Origin: Sinorhizobium sp. A49
GTDB taxonomy: Bacteria > Pseudomonadota > Alphaproteobacteria > Rhizobiales > Rhizobiaceae
Assembly (NCBI RefSeq): GCF_002002725.1
Contig: NZ_MUNW01000049.1
Span: 1 to 64,000 of the forward strand
DNA length: 64,000 nucleotides
Direction of reading: 5' to 3'
The translations under genes and the position numbers were made by a program. The notes below the pieces were generated by a model. It saw only the letters and a program-made list of their open reading frames with translations. It ran no database searches and was not told where the DNA came from. This document shows positions 38,143 to 46,127 of the stretch, in pieces (position 1 is the stretch's first letter; every line of letters starts with the position of its first letter).

Positions 38143-38221
38143 TTTTCTCTCTCCCTGAATTGGTGTGCCGTTTGACGGCGACCGCAATATTCCGCTTTGG
38201 AGACAGTAAATCAACCTAAAA

Positions 38222-38239
38222 ATACAAACAGTATACAAA
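38222..38239. promoter_or_regulatory. Candidate HypR box upstream of the hyp transporter operon
   Basis: On the minus strand this reads TTTGTATACTGTTTGTAT. The same 18-mer with only two differences occurs at 39916-39933 in the hypH-hypS divergent promoter. The core TTGTATACT resembles the TTGT-NN-ACAA form used by FCD-type GntR regulators. Confidence 0.55.
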
Positions 38240-38270
38240 AAGTATATGATCCTATCGCCGGCCGCGTGCG

Positions 38271-38302
38271 GGGATCCCATTTATTTCGTCAAATGGGATC
38301 CC
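38271..38302 (-). terminator. Hairpin after hypH
   Basis: Perfect 12-base arms GGGATCCCATTT (38271-38282) and AAATGGGATCCC (38291-38302) around ATTTCGTC, 21 bases past the hypH stop. It separates hypH from the downstream transporter promoter. A T-tract is missing. Confidence 0.6.
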
Positions 38303-38323
38303 AACGCAGCGATCGGTCGCGTG

Positions 38324-39841
38324 TCAGTGGCCGAAGTCTTCGGGCAGCAAGGCCTCCGGCATGTTCTGGTAGGCGACAGGACGCAGGAACCGACGGATCG
38401 ACATGGTCCCGACGCTGGTTGCCCCAAAGTTCGTCGAGGCCGGATAAGGCCCACCGTGCACCATGGAATCTACCACTTCGACCCCGGTCGGAAAACCGTT
38501 GACCAGGAGCCGGCCAGCTTTCCGCTCGAGAATGGGGCGCAGCCGCAAGGCCGGCTCGGTATCGCCCGCATCCATGTGCACGGTGACCGTCAGCTGTCCC
38601 TGGAGACCGCGCGCGAGCTGCTCCATCTCGTCCTCAGAGTTCACCCGGACGACGAGGCCGAGCGGGCCGAAAACCTCCTCGCCGAGCGCGTGGTCGGCGA
38701 GAAACTGCGCGCCGGTGGTCTCGAACAGATTGGGCGATGCCGCGCGGTCCGTCGAGCTGGTCACGAGCAGCGGCTTGACGCTGTTGCGGGTGGTGAAACG
38801 CTCCTGCCCATCGCGGTAGGCCTTGGCGATGCCGTCGGTCAGCATGGTCTGCGGCGCCACCTTGCCGAGTGCTTCGGTCGCTGCCGCCGTGAAGCGGTCG
38901 GCGTCGGCGCCTTCGATCACGACCGCAATGCCCGGATTGGTGCAGAACTGGCCGGCGCCCATCGTCAGCGAGCCAGCCCAGCCTTGTCCGAGTGTCTCGG
39001 CGCGTGCCTTCAGTGCTTCGGGCAGCAGGAACATCGGATTGACCGAACCGAGTTCGCCGAAGAACGGGATCGGTTCGGGACGGGCGGCACACAGATCGAA
39101 GAGCGCGCGTCCACCGGCGAGCGAACCGGTGAAGCCGACGGCCTTGATCAGCGGATGCTTGACCAGCGCATGGCCGACGTCGCGGTTGCCGCCCTGGATC
39201 AGCGAGAAGACGCCCGGATGAACGCCGCACTTGCGGATAGCGGCTTCGACGGCCTCTGCGACGATCTCGCCGGTGCCGGGATGGGCCGAATGGCCCTTGA
39301 CCACGACGGGGCAACCGGCAGCAAGCGCTGCGGCGGTATCGCCGCCGGCGGTCGAGAAGGCGAGCGGGAAGTTGGAAGCGCCAAAGACGGCGACCGGGCC
39401 GATCGGCCGCTGGATCAGCCGGATTTCCGGACGGGGCGCCGGCTGGCGCTCGGGAAGGGCGGCATCGACGCGCCGGTCGAGGTAGGCGCCGGCCTCGATA
39501 TGGTCGGCGAACAGCCTCAGCTGTCCGGTGGTGCGGCCGCGTTCGCCCTGCAGTCGCGCTTCCGGCAGGCCGGTTTCCTGGCTGCCGATCGCGGTGATAG
39601 CCTCGGCGCGGGCCTCGATCTCGTCGGCGATAGCGCGCAGGAAGGTTGCGCGCTCTGCCCGCGACGAATTGCCGTAGGTCCAGAACGCTTCCTCGGCAGC
39701 TTCGCAGGCGCGGTTCACCAGCTCGACGGTGCCGACGGCGAAGTCGTGCGCCGGGCCGTGCGACGGTGTCGAGGCGAAGGTGCCTGCGCCGTCAAGCCAC
39801 TCGCCGGCGACGAGATGTTTTCCTTTGGGGGTGAAGACCAT
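38324..39841 (-). CDS. hypH: Alpha-ketoglutarate semialdehyde dehydrogenase
   Basis: 505 residues from ATG 39841, with AAAGGATCC upstream. Aldehyde dehydrogenase fold: GASNFPLAFSTAGGDTAAALAAGCPVVVK in the NAD(P) domain, general-base glutamate in PFFGELGSVNP and catalytic cysteine in GAGQFCTNPG. The FGELGSVNP form is typical of ketoglutaric semialdehyde dehydrogenases. It oxidises 2,5-dioxopentanoate from HypD to 2-oxoglutarate, the last step of hydroxyproline breakdown. It is divergent from hypS. Confidence 0.9.
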   Translation of the reverse strand: MVFTPKGKHLVAGEWLDGAGTFASTPSHGPAHDFAVGTVELVNRACEAAEEAFWTYGNSSRAERATFLRAIADEIEARAEAITAIGSQETGLPEARLQGERGRTTGQLRLFADHIEAGAYLDRRVDAALPERQPAPRPEIRLIQRPIGPVAVFGASNFPLAFSTAGGDTAAALAAGCPVVVKGHSAHPGTGEIVAEAVEAAIRKCGVHPGVFSLIQGGNRDVGHALVKHPLIKAVGFTGSLAGGRALFDLCAARPEPIPFFGELGSVNPMFLLPEALKARAETLGQGWAGSLTMGAGQFCTNPGIAVVIEGADADRFTAAATEALGKVAPQTMLTDGIAKAYRDGQERFTTRNSVKPLLVTSSTDRAASPNLFETTGAQFLADHALGEEVFGPLGLVVRVNSEDEMEQLARGLQGQLTVTVHMDAGDTEPALRLRPILERKAGRLLVNGFPTGVEVVDSMVHGGPYPASTNFGATSVGTMSIRRFLRPVAYQNMPEALLPEDFGH

Positions 39842-39915
39842 CTGCGGATCCTTTCTTGAGAACACCGGTGTCTTTCGGCATGAATAGCTCGCAGCCGATT
39901 TGCACTTGTCGGATC

Positions 39916-39933
39916 TTTGTATACTCTATGTAT
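39916..39933. promoter_or_regulatory. Candidate HypR box between hypH and hypS
   Basis: TTTGTATACTCTATGTAT matches the 38222-38239 site at 16 of 18 positions. It lies in the middle of the 144-base divergent hypH/hypS spacer, where one operator can serve both genes. Confidence 0.55.
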
Positions 39934-39985
39934 GCAGAACTTCAACCGCCCGCAACAGGGTCATACGCAGCCAGAAAGGTACAAG

Positions 39986-41023
39986 ATGAGTGAGACCACC
40001 ACCCTGACGATCTCCGCAGTTCAGGAGCGGGTCGAGGCGATCTTCCGTAAAGGCGGGCTCAACGCCGTCCAGGCCGGAGCCCTTGCCCGGGTGATCGTGG
40101 CGGGCGAGCGTGACGCCTGCAAGTCGCACGGCATCTACCGCATCGAGGGCGCGCTGCGCACCGTCAAGGCCGGCAAGGTCAAGCCGGATGCTGTCCCCGA
40201 ACTGCTGGCGCAGGAAGGCTCGGCCATCGTCAAGGTCAATGCCAAGGGCGGATTTGCCAATCCGGCCTTCGAGCTTGGCCTGCCTGTTTTGGCCGAACGT
40301 GCCCGGACGCTCGGCATTGCCGCGCTCGTCATCAACGACTGCACCCATTTCTCGGCGCTCTGGCCGGAAGTGGAAGGCTTGACCGGAGAAGGGCTTGCCG
40401 GCCTCGTCATGTGCCCGAGCTATGCGACAGTCGCGCCAACCGGCGGCAACAAGCCGCTGCTGGGCACAAACCCCTTCGCCTTCGGTTGGCCGCGCCAGAA
40501 CCAGCCGCCCTACGTCTTCGACTTTGCGACTTCGGTTGCCGCGCGCGGCGAGATCGAACTGCACCGTCGTGCCGGGAAGCAGTTGCCTGAAGGCTGGGCT
40601 ATCGATGCCGAAGGCAATCCGACGACCGACCCGGAAGCAGCGCTTGCCGGCGCCATGCTGCCCTTCGGCGGCCACAAGGGGTCGGCGATCGGCACGATGG
40701 TCGAGCTTCTTGCCGGCATCATGATCGGCGACCTGACGAGCCCCGAAGTGCTCGATTATCTCGGCACCACGACCTTGGCGCCGTTCCATGGCGAACTGAT
40801 CATCGCCTTCTCGCCGGAGAAATTTGCGGCCGGACGGCCGGGCAATCCGTTCGACCGTGCCGAGGTCCTGTTCGAGGCGATCGTCGGCCAGGGTGCGCGC
40901 CTTCCTTCGCAGCGTCGCTTCGTTGCGCGCGCCAAGTCGGAAGCCGAAGGCATTGTGCTCAACAAGGCGGAGATGGAACAGCTCGACCGGCTGCTCGCGC
41001 TTGGGATCGACGCCGTCGCATAA
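39986..41023 (+). CDS. hypS: Delta1-pyrroline-2-carboxylate reductase (LDH2/MDH2 family)
   Basis: 345 residues from ATG 39986, with AGAAAGG upstream; earlier in-frame ATGs lie in the promoter. Family marks: CKSHGIYRI with the catalytic histidine, NDCTHFSALWPEVEGL, GGNKPLLGTNPFAFGWPR and MLPFGGHKGSAIGTMVELL. These NADPH enzymes reduce pyrroline-2-carboxylate or piperideine-2-carboxylate to L-proline or L-pipecolate. Here it would complete the cis-3-hydroxyproline branch begun by aconitase X. Confidence 0.85.
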   Translation: MSETTTLTISAVQERVEAIFRKGGLNAVQAGALARVIVAGERDACKSHGIYRIEGALRTVKAGKVKPDAVPELLAQEGSAIVKVNAKGGFANPAFELGLPVLAERARTLGIAALVINDCTHFSALWPEVEGLTGEGLAGLVMCPSYATVAPTGGNKPLLGTNPFAFGWPRQNQPPYVFDFATSVAARGEIELHRRAGKQLPEGWAIDAEGNPTTDPEAALAGAMLPFGGHKGSAIGTMVELLAGIMIGDLTSPEVLDYLGTTTLAPFHGELIIAFSPEKFAAGRPGNPFDRAEVLFEAIVGQGARLPSQRRFVARAKSEAEGIVLNKAEMEQLDRLLALGIDAVA

Positions 41024-41078
41024 GCGACGGCGTACCCGCGCCGCAATCGCTCGGCGCACAGTGGATCAGCCAACGAAA

Positions 41079-41104
41079 AAAGGCCCACCGATTGGCGGGC
41101 CTTT
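41079..41104. terminator. Bidirectional terminator between hypS and hypD
   Basis: AAAGGCCC (41079-41086) pairs with GGGCCTTT (41097-41104), with extra pairing inside. The plus strand continues CTTTTG and the minus strand reads into a run of six T, so it can end both convergent transcripts. Confidence 0.85.
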
Positions 41105-41127
41105 CTTTTGTGAAGTGGTGCGGACGA

Positions 41128-42090
41128 TCAGGCCTTGTATTTCTGGACTGCGCCCGGGAGCTTGCTCCACTCGGCATACCAGCTGTTGAACAGCTTGAAT
41201 TGGGTTTCGACATAGCCACGCTGGCTGTCCGACAGGGCGTCGGTCTCGTTGAAGTGCAGCGTGTATTCCTTGTCGCCCTTCAGCACCATCATGTGCTTGA
41301 AGTAGAGAACCAGGTCCGGGCCTTCGTCGAAGGAGGAAAGCACCGCGAGTGCCTGTTCCAGTTCCAGCGCGCGAAGACGTGCATCGACGTCGCCTTCGGC
41401 GGCGGCCCGCGACAGGTTGCACATGTGGATGACTTCCTTCGGCAGCACGCAGCCGATGCCGGTGATCGCACCGGTCGCGCCGCAGTTGACGAAGCCGTGG
41501 AACACAGCCGTGTCGACGCCGATCATCAGCGAGACGCCATCGTCACGGCTGGTGATGTTCTCGGCTGCATAACGCATGTCGGCGGCGCCGCCGAATTCCT
41601 TGAAGCCGACGAGGTTCGGATGTTCGGCGCGCAATGCGAAGAACAGGTCGGCGCGGGTGGCAAAGCCGTAGTAGGGGCTGTTGTAGATGACTGCCGGCAG
41701 GTCCGGAGCGGCCGTAAGAATGGCCTTGAAGTGGTTCTTCTGGGCGGCGACGACCGAGCCGCGCGACAGCACGCGCGGAATGACCATCAGGCCCTGGGCG
41801 CCGACCTTCTGGGCGTGGGCCGCATGGGCGACGGCAGACGCGGTGTTGACGGCGCCGGTGCCGACGATCACGGGGATGCCGGCCTTGACCAGACGCTCGA
41901 CGCCTTCCATGCGCTGCGCGTCGGTCAAAAGCGGCCAATCACCCATCGAGCCGCAATAAACCACTGCGGACATGCCCTGGGCGATCAGGTCCTGGCCCTT
42001 GCGCACCAGCGCATCGAAGTTGGGGCTGCGGTCGTCGTTGCACGGGGTCATCAGCGCAGGAATGACGCCGGAGAAAATCTTGGCCTTCAT
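41128..42090 (-). CDS. hypD: 1-pyrroline-4-hydroxy-2-carboxylate deaminase
   Basis: 320 residues of the dihydrodipicolinate synthase fold. The Schiff-base lysine is Lys164 in LVGFKEFGG and the conserved tyrosine is in IYNSPYYG (about 140). In hydroxyproline clusters this family deaminates and dehydrates 4-hydroxy-1-pyrroline-2-carboxylate to 2,5-dioxopentanoate. It is convergent with hypS and preceded by a TTGTCGACAA site. The family alone could also suggest an aldolase; the context decides. Confidence 0.87.
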   Translation of the reverse strand: MKAKIFSGVIPALMTPCNDDRSPNFDALVRKGQDLIAQGMSAVVYCGSMGDWPLLTDAQRMEGVERLVKAGIPVIVGTGAVNTASAVAHAAHAQKVGAQGLMVIPRVLSRGSVVAAQKNHFKAILTAAPDLPAVIYNSPYYGFATRADLFFALRAEHPNLVGFKEFGGAADMRYAAENITSRDDGVSLMIGVDTAVFHGFVNCGATGAITGIGCVLPKEVIHMCNLSRAAAEGDVDARLRALELEQALAVLSSFDEGPDLVLYFKHMMVLKGDKEYTLHFNETDALSDSQRGYVETQFKLFNSWYAEWSKLPGAVQKYKA

Positions 42091-42188
42091 CTCAAACTCC
42101 TATTGGTCTGTCGAATGAGCAAAGACCGCCACGTCCTCATCGACGCCGATCTGTGCCTTCGACGATGACAATAGCGCGTTGTATTTTA

Positions 42189-42198
42189 TTTGTCGACA
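42189..42198. promoter_or_regulatory. Candidate HypR operator upstream of hypD
   Basis: TTGTCGACAA is a perfect palindrome, followed by a second partial copy ATCGACAT at about 42202. It lies 99 bases before the hypD start, at the end of hypR. The form is the usual TTGT-NN-ACAA of FCD-type GntR repressors. Confidence 0.5.
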
Positions 42199-42214
42199 AG
42201 AAATCGACATGAGA

Positions 42215-42919
42215 TCACAGAGCGATATCCAGCCGCTCGTCACGGGTGAAAAGGCGCTTGATCTGGGTCACGATCTGCTCGGCATGGACCTTCGCCAGTT
42301 GATCGGCCGCCTCGACGTCCCGGGCGGAGATCACGGTGATCATGTCCTCGTGCTCGTCGACAAAGCGCTGCGGCAGCTGGTCGCCATAGGATTGGTAGTA
42401 GAGCCGCAGCATCCGCCGGCCCTCGTCGAGCAGACGATTGAAGAGGCCGATGAAGTATGCGTTGCGGCCGGCCTCGGCGATGGCCGAATGGAAGGCTGCG
42501 TTGGTGGCGATCATCGCCAGTGCGTCCTGGGCTTGCACGGCGGCGGCAAATTCCGCCTGTCGGGCGCGGATGATCTGCAGGTCTTCCGCGCGATGATGCT
42601 GCGCCGCCAGCCGCGTGGTGACGCGATACATCAGCACGAGTGCGTCGAAGAACGTGTGCATGTTGAGGAAGTCGATGCTCGACACCATGGTCGAACGGTT
42701 CGGCAGCGTATCGATCAGGCCTTCGCCGGCAAGCCGCACCAGCGCTTCGCGGATCGGCGTGCGCGACATCTTGAAGCGTTCTGCAAGCTGAACCTCATCG
42801 ATCGGGCTGCCCGGCGGCAATACCAGATCGAGAATTTCATCACGCAGAAGGTCGTAGACCATCTTTACGCCGGAGCCACGCTTGCGCTCGAGTGTTGGGC
42901 TGGAATCGGTGTCGGTCAT
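42215..42919 (-). CDS. hypR: GntR family regulator of hydroxyproline genes
   Basis: 234 residues from ATG 42919; longer in-frame sequence lies in the promoter. The winged helix is KMVYDLLRDEILDLVLPPG... RFKMSRTPIREALVRLAGEGLI. The FCD domain follows, with NAAFHSAIAEAGRNAYFI and VDEHEDMITVISARD. It lies beside hypD and is the only regulator inside the hyp region, so it probably controls all hyp operons, as HypR does in Sinorhizobium. Confidence 0.85.
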   Translation of the reverse strand: MTDTDSSPTLERKRGSGVKMVYDLLRDEILDLVLPPGSPIDEVQLAERFKMSRTPIREALVRLAGEGLIDTLPNRSTMVSSIDFLNMHTFFDALVLMYRVTTRLAAQHHRAEDLQIIRARQAEFAAAVQAQDALAMIATNAAFHSAIAEAGRNAYFIGLFNRLLDEGRRMLRLYYQSYGDQLPQRFVDEHEDMITVISARDVEAADQLAKVHAEQIVTQIKRLFTRDERLDIAL

Positions 42920-42933
42920 GTCAAGAATCCTTA

Positions 42934-42941
42934 TGTCGACA
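42934..42941. promoter_or_regulatory. Candidate autoregulatory HypR site
   Basis: TGTCGACA (perfect 8-base palindrome, in context ATGTCGACAC) lies 15 bases upstream of the hypR start. It matches the core of the 42189-42198 site. Confidence 0.45.
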
Positions 42942-43131
42942 CGATAAATACTTCTCCCTGCTCGTCGGATCAACTCTGCATAGACATTGGTTTCGTGGCG
43001 CGATGGTTCCCGAGGCCAGCCATCGCGATGCGCCGACGAGCGCGGCTGCCTTCGAACTTTTCTGGCGCTTTCAACGCGCCTTACTGCCGGCATGGCAGAA
43101 CTTGCCGGTTCTTCTCGGAAACAACGGTTCG

Positions 43132-44364
43132 TCAGGCTCCGCGCCTCTGGCGAAGCTCACTGGGGCCGCTCGGCAACGCATCGTCATTACCGGCGGCCCG
43201 GCCAGGAAGCGTCGGCATGTTTGTCCTTGAGAAATTCGCGAACGCCGCCGCAGGCAGCGGACCTGCGGTCAGCAAGGTAAAATCGAAGGATGCGCGAACG
43301 TCCGGGCCAAGGACATACTGACGGTGCACGCGCAGGAAGTTGCGCCTGATCCTGCGGTAGCGGTCCGCCGACAGCATGTGCTTGACCTTGATATAGGCGA
43401 TCGACGGTTGCTTTTCCTGCGGGTGCCCGGACAGCGTGGCGACGCGCGTCTTGTAGAAATTGACCACATCCGTCAGGCATTGCACCTCGAACCAGAAAAT
43501 CTCCCTGGCGTGGGCGATCGTCCCGACACGGGCGCGAAGGGCTTCAGCAGGCCGCATCAGCGCACATTGCAGGATCGCCCCGCCAAGTGTGGCAAACACC
43601 ACCCGCTTGCCTGCCAGAATATCCGGATGCCGCTCGATCAACATGCCGATGACATGCGCAGCGACGCTCGAACCCATGCTGTGCGAGCTGATCAGATACT
43701 CGTCGGCCCTTTCGCTGAACGCTTCGCGGGCTCCGTCCACGCAGCTTTCGAGCCAGCGGTTGAAATCGGGACGATCCAGTCGTGCGAGTGCAACAGCCAT
43801 TTCCCAGTCGGCAAACAGGTGCAGCGTGTGGAACCTGGCGGCGAACGGCAGCAGAACCCGGTACAGGAGAAGACCGGCAAGCGGCACGCTCCACAGCAAG
43901 TTCCAACCGGCAAGGTTCAGCCAGTGGGGAAGGGATGCGATGCCGAGTACGGTTGCCGTCATCAGGCAAACCGACAGGAAGGGGAACAGGAAGAACAGGC
44001 CGAAGCGCCAGGCGTGGCGAAAGTAACCCCAAAGCCCGCCGTTGAACGCCACATGCAGCGCGCTGGCAAATCCCCCCGCCAGCCGGTGAACCAAGGACCG
44101 CCGGCTTAAGGCGTCGACAAGCACATCGTGATCGAAAACATGGATGCGGCTCGACGTCTGCCAGTCCGAACCGGCGCAATCGACATCGAAATGCGCTGCC
44201 TGGTTCGACCTGAGCAATGGTCCGACATCGGATCTGAAATCCCACGCCGTGGCACTTTGTCGTGCTGAACGCTGATAGCGCAGGCGGTGTGCTTCCGCAT
44301 CGAAAGGCTCAAAGCCCGGAAAATGCAGAACGACCCTTTTCGTAACACGCGGCATGGGAGGCAT
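43132..44364 (-). CDS. Membrane-associated alpha/beta hydrolase-like protein
   Basis: About 410 residues from ATG 44364 or 44355; the frame extends to 45294, but the upstream part is shadow sequence. Start motif TKRVVLHFPGFEPFDAEAHRLRY looks like a first hydrolase strand, and YLISSHSMGSSVAAHVIGML provides a serine elbow (SHSMG). Two hydrophobic segments in the middle (FGLFFLFPFLSVCLMTATVL and AGWNLLWSVPLAGLLLYRVL) suggest anchoring in the inner membrane. No named family was recognised, no clear ribosome binding site is seen, and the neighbours give no functional hint. Confidence 0.65.
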   Translation of the reverse strand: MPPMPRVTKRVVLHFPGFEPFDAEAHRLRYQRSARQSATAWDFRSDVGPLLRSNQAAHFDVDCAGSDWQTSSRIHVFDHDVLVDALSRRSLVHRLAGGFASALHVAFNGGLWGYFRHAWRFGLFFLFPFLSVCLMTATVLGIASLPHWLNLAGWNLLWSVPLAGLLLYRVLLPFAARFHTLHLFADWEMAVALARLDRPDFNRWLESCVDGAREAFSERADEYLISSHSMGSSVAAHVIGMLIERHPDILAGKRVVFATLGGAILQCALMRPAEALRARVGTIAHAREIFWFEVQCLTDVVNFYKTRVATLSGHPQEKQPSIAYIKVKHMLSADRYRRIRRNFLRVHRQYVLGPDVRASFDFTLLTAGPLPAAAFANFSRTNMPTLPGRAAGNDDALPSGPSELRQRRGA

Positions 44365-44799
44365 CTGTGAACTTGGTTTCGAGGGCTGTCGCCGAGCGAC
44401 GCGGCGGCGGTCCCGCTTGGGTAACCGCTGGCGATCTGGCGACGTGAGGCAAGGGAGGGCAGAACGTGGAATCAGCTTGAAATTGACCGGCATCGTATCG
44501 ACGCGAACTGCGGCGCAATCGTGATCGATGAAGCGGCTGCGACCCTGGTCAATCAAATAAAACAAGACGATGTATGGGCCGTCGCCGCGCGCCTTGCTGG
44601 GGTCGGAGCAGGCCACATATCGACCGTAGAAAGCGCAAAGCAACTTGGCCTTGGCCGCACAACGGTTTATCGAGGGACGCGGTTCGGTTGGCTGGAGTTT
44701 CGGAACGTTCTCCTCAGGGTGAGTGGACGATCTGGGCAAGATCATTCCGGTCGGAGAACCCCGGGCTGCCATTGAACTCGTGCCGTGAAGAGTGAGCTT
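44365..44799. other. Intergenic region, no supported gene
   Basis: 435 bases between two divergent genes. An 84-residue frame from GTG 44521 opens protein-like (MIDEAAATLVNQIKQDD) but degrades into basic low-complexity sequence and has no ribosome binding site. Nothing else was recognised. Confidence 0.4.
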
Positions 44800-45450
44800 A
44801 TGAACACCAATCCAGACACCGATTTCCCCGAACTCAATGCGATCGAAGCGCGCGTTCTTGGCTGCCTGATCGAGAAGAAGGAAACCACGCCTGACGTCTA
44901 CCCGCTGACGCTCAACTCGCTTCACTCCGCCGCCAACCAGAAGACGGCGCGCGATCCGGTGATGGCGTTGGAACAGGCGGATGTGCACCGGGCGCTCAAC
45001 TCGCTCTCCCAGAAGGGACTGGTGCGGCAGGCCTTCGCGTCGCGCGTCGAGCGGTACGAGCACCTCGCCGCCAACCGTTTTTCGTTGACCTCGCCGCAAA
45101 TCGTCGTGCTCGGGCTGCTGTTGCTGCGTGGTCCGCAGACCGCCTATGAGCTCTGGTCGCGCAGCGAACGCATGGCGCGGTTCCAGTCGGTAGAGGATCT
45201 GAAAGACAATCTCGATCTGATGATCGGCCGGCGGCCGCCGCTGATCGTGCAGCTCAACCGCGGTGCGGGCCAGCGCGAGGATCGCTTTGCGCATCTTTTG
45301 TGCGGCGAGGTCGATCAGACCGCCGTCGCCACGCCGAGCGCAACCTCCTTTGGCGGGGCCGGCCTGCCCGAACTGGAGCAGCGCCTACGGTCTCTCGAAG
45401 AGACAGTTGCGACACTCCAGGCGGAAGTTGCGGTCCTCAGGGGAAATTGA
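44800..45450 (+). CDS. yceH: YceH family protein (UPF0502, DUF480)
   Basis: 216 residues from ATG 44800; a GTG at 44785 in frame is also possible. The family pattern is clear: LNAIEARVLGCLIEKKETTPDVYPLTLNSL, then CNQK-like ANQKTARDPVM and the second winged helix SPQIVVLGLLLLRGPQTAYELWSRSERM. The C-terminus ends in a coiled coil (LPELEQRLRSLEETVATLQAEVAVL). The double winged-helix fold suggests nucleic-acid binding; the role is not established. It is monocistronic and followed by a strong terminator. Confidence 0.92.
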   Translation: MNTNPDTDFPELNAIEARVLGCLIEKKETTPDVYPLTLNSLHSAANQKTARDPVMALEQADVHRALNSLSQKGLVRQAFASRVERYEHLAANRFSLTSPQIVVLGLLLLRGPQTAYELWSRSERMARFQSVEDLKDNLDLMIGRRPPLIVQLNRGAGQREDRFAHLLCGEVDQTAVATPSATSFGGAGLPELEQRLRSLEETVATLQAEVAVLRGN

Positions 45451-45495
45451 TTGCCCGCAACAAGCAATCGCTGGCTTCTTGGGGCTAGCGGTCTA

Positions 45496-45530
45496 TGAAA
45501 ATTCCGGGCGCGAAACGCCCGGAATTTTCA
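45496..45530. terminator. Bidirectional terminator between yceH and the 53-aa gene
   Basis: 15-base arms (45496-45510, 45516-45530) pair perfectly around CGAAA; the stem has A/T-rich outer ends (TGAAAATTCC/GGAATTTTCA) that supply T-tracts in both directions. It abuts the stop codon of the 53-residue gene at 45531. Confidence 0.9.
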
Positions 45531-45692
45531 TCACTTGCCGGCGGAAGTGGCCGACTGCCTTGCGGCTTCCGCTTCGCCGATCGCGGCAGCGCATTCCTCG
45601 CAACAGACTTCCACCGTCTTGCCACCAAGCTTGACCTTGATGCTGTTCTCATCGATTTCGCAGTCGCAGGCTGCACAGGTTTTCTGGCTCAT
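45531..45692 (-). CDS. Small four-cysteine metal-binding-like protein (53 aa)
   Basis: Read directly on the minus strand from ATG 45692: MSQKTCAACDCEIDENSIKV, then KLGGKTVEVCCEECAAAIGE and a short alanine-rich tail. Cysteine pairs CxxC(xC) and CCxxC suit a zinc-ribbon or TRASH/YHS-like metal site. GAGGAG lies 9 bases before the start. It is cytoplasmic with no signal. I do not recognise a characterised homologue; metal sensing or chaperoning is a guess from the cysteines. Confidence 0.8.
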   Translation of the reverse strand: MSQKTCAACDCEIDENSIKVKLGGKTVEVCCEECAAAIGEAEAARQSATSAGK

Positions 45693-45753
45693 TGTCTTCG
45701 TCTCCTCTTGGTCGTGGTTTCAACCATCATAAAAGACCATTCGGAGCGGCTGC

Positions 45754-45778
45754 GCCGCTGTCAGATTCTTTAGCGATC
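45754..45778 (-). promoter_or_regulatory. 25-base upstream element, copy 1
   Basis: On the minus strand: GATCGCTAAA, G, then AATCTGACAGCGGC. It lies 62-86 bases upstream of the 53-residue gene. The same 25 bases with one change occur at 54839-54863 upstream of the DUF1127 gene, in the same orientation. A GC-rich dyad (GCGGC-GCA-GCCGC here) follows in both. The rest of 45693-46051 shows nothing else. Confidence 0.5.
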
Positions 45779-46051
45779 TGATGCGGCTAATGCGATCGTT
45801 CAGTCGCTCGCCACGGGGATGTGGCTGTGTGGAGACTGGAATCATGTCCGATGTTCCAGTGCGGTTCTATGAAAAATTGACCCATAAAAGTTGATTGATT
45901 TTCATCGGCAAGATCGCCACAGTAGCGGGGTAGAGCACAGCTCGTCCGCTTCAAGACAAAAATGAGCTAAGATGCGAGCGAGGCAGTATTTCGGTGCTCC
46001 GAAACGATATCGATTAAGAATTTTCCATACGAAAACAACAAACAAAAAATA

Positions 46052-46084
46052 GGCCCCGGCATGTACAGCCAGGGCCATTTTTTT
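46052..46084. terminator. Terminator of the asb operon
   Basis: GGCCCCGGC (46052-46060) pairs with GCCAGGGCC (46068-46076), 8 of 9, around ATGTACA. The minus strand continues into a run of six T, which ends the asb operon 43 bases after asbF. Seven T follow on the plus strand as well. Confidence 0.85.
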
Positions 46085-46127
46085 GTCGGGTGCGTCGGCG
46101 GAGGCGCGATGATCCCTACCGCTGCGA

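Noticed and set aside
42215-43093. Longer start of hypR at 43093
   Set aside because: The extra 58 codons are Arg-rich, overlap the TGTCGACA operator, and are absent from the GntR family pattern.
44521-44775. 84-residue frame from GTG before yceH
   Set aside because: No ribosome binding site; the second half is basic low-complexity shadow-like sequence.
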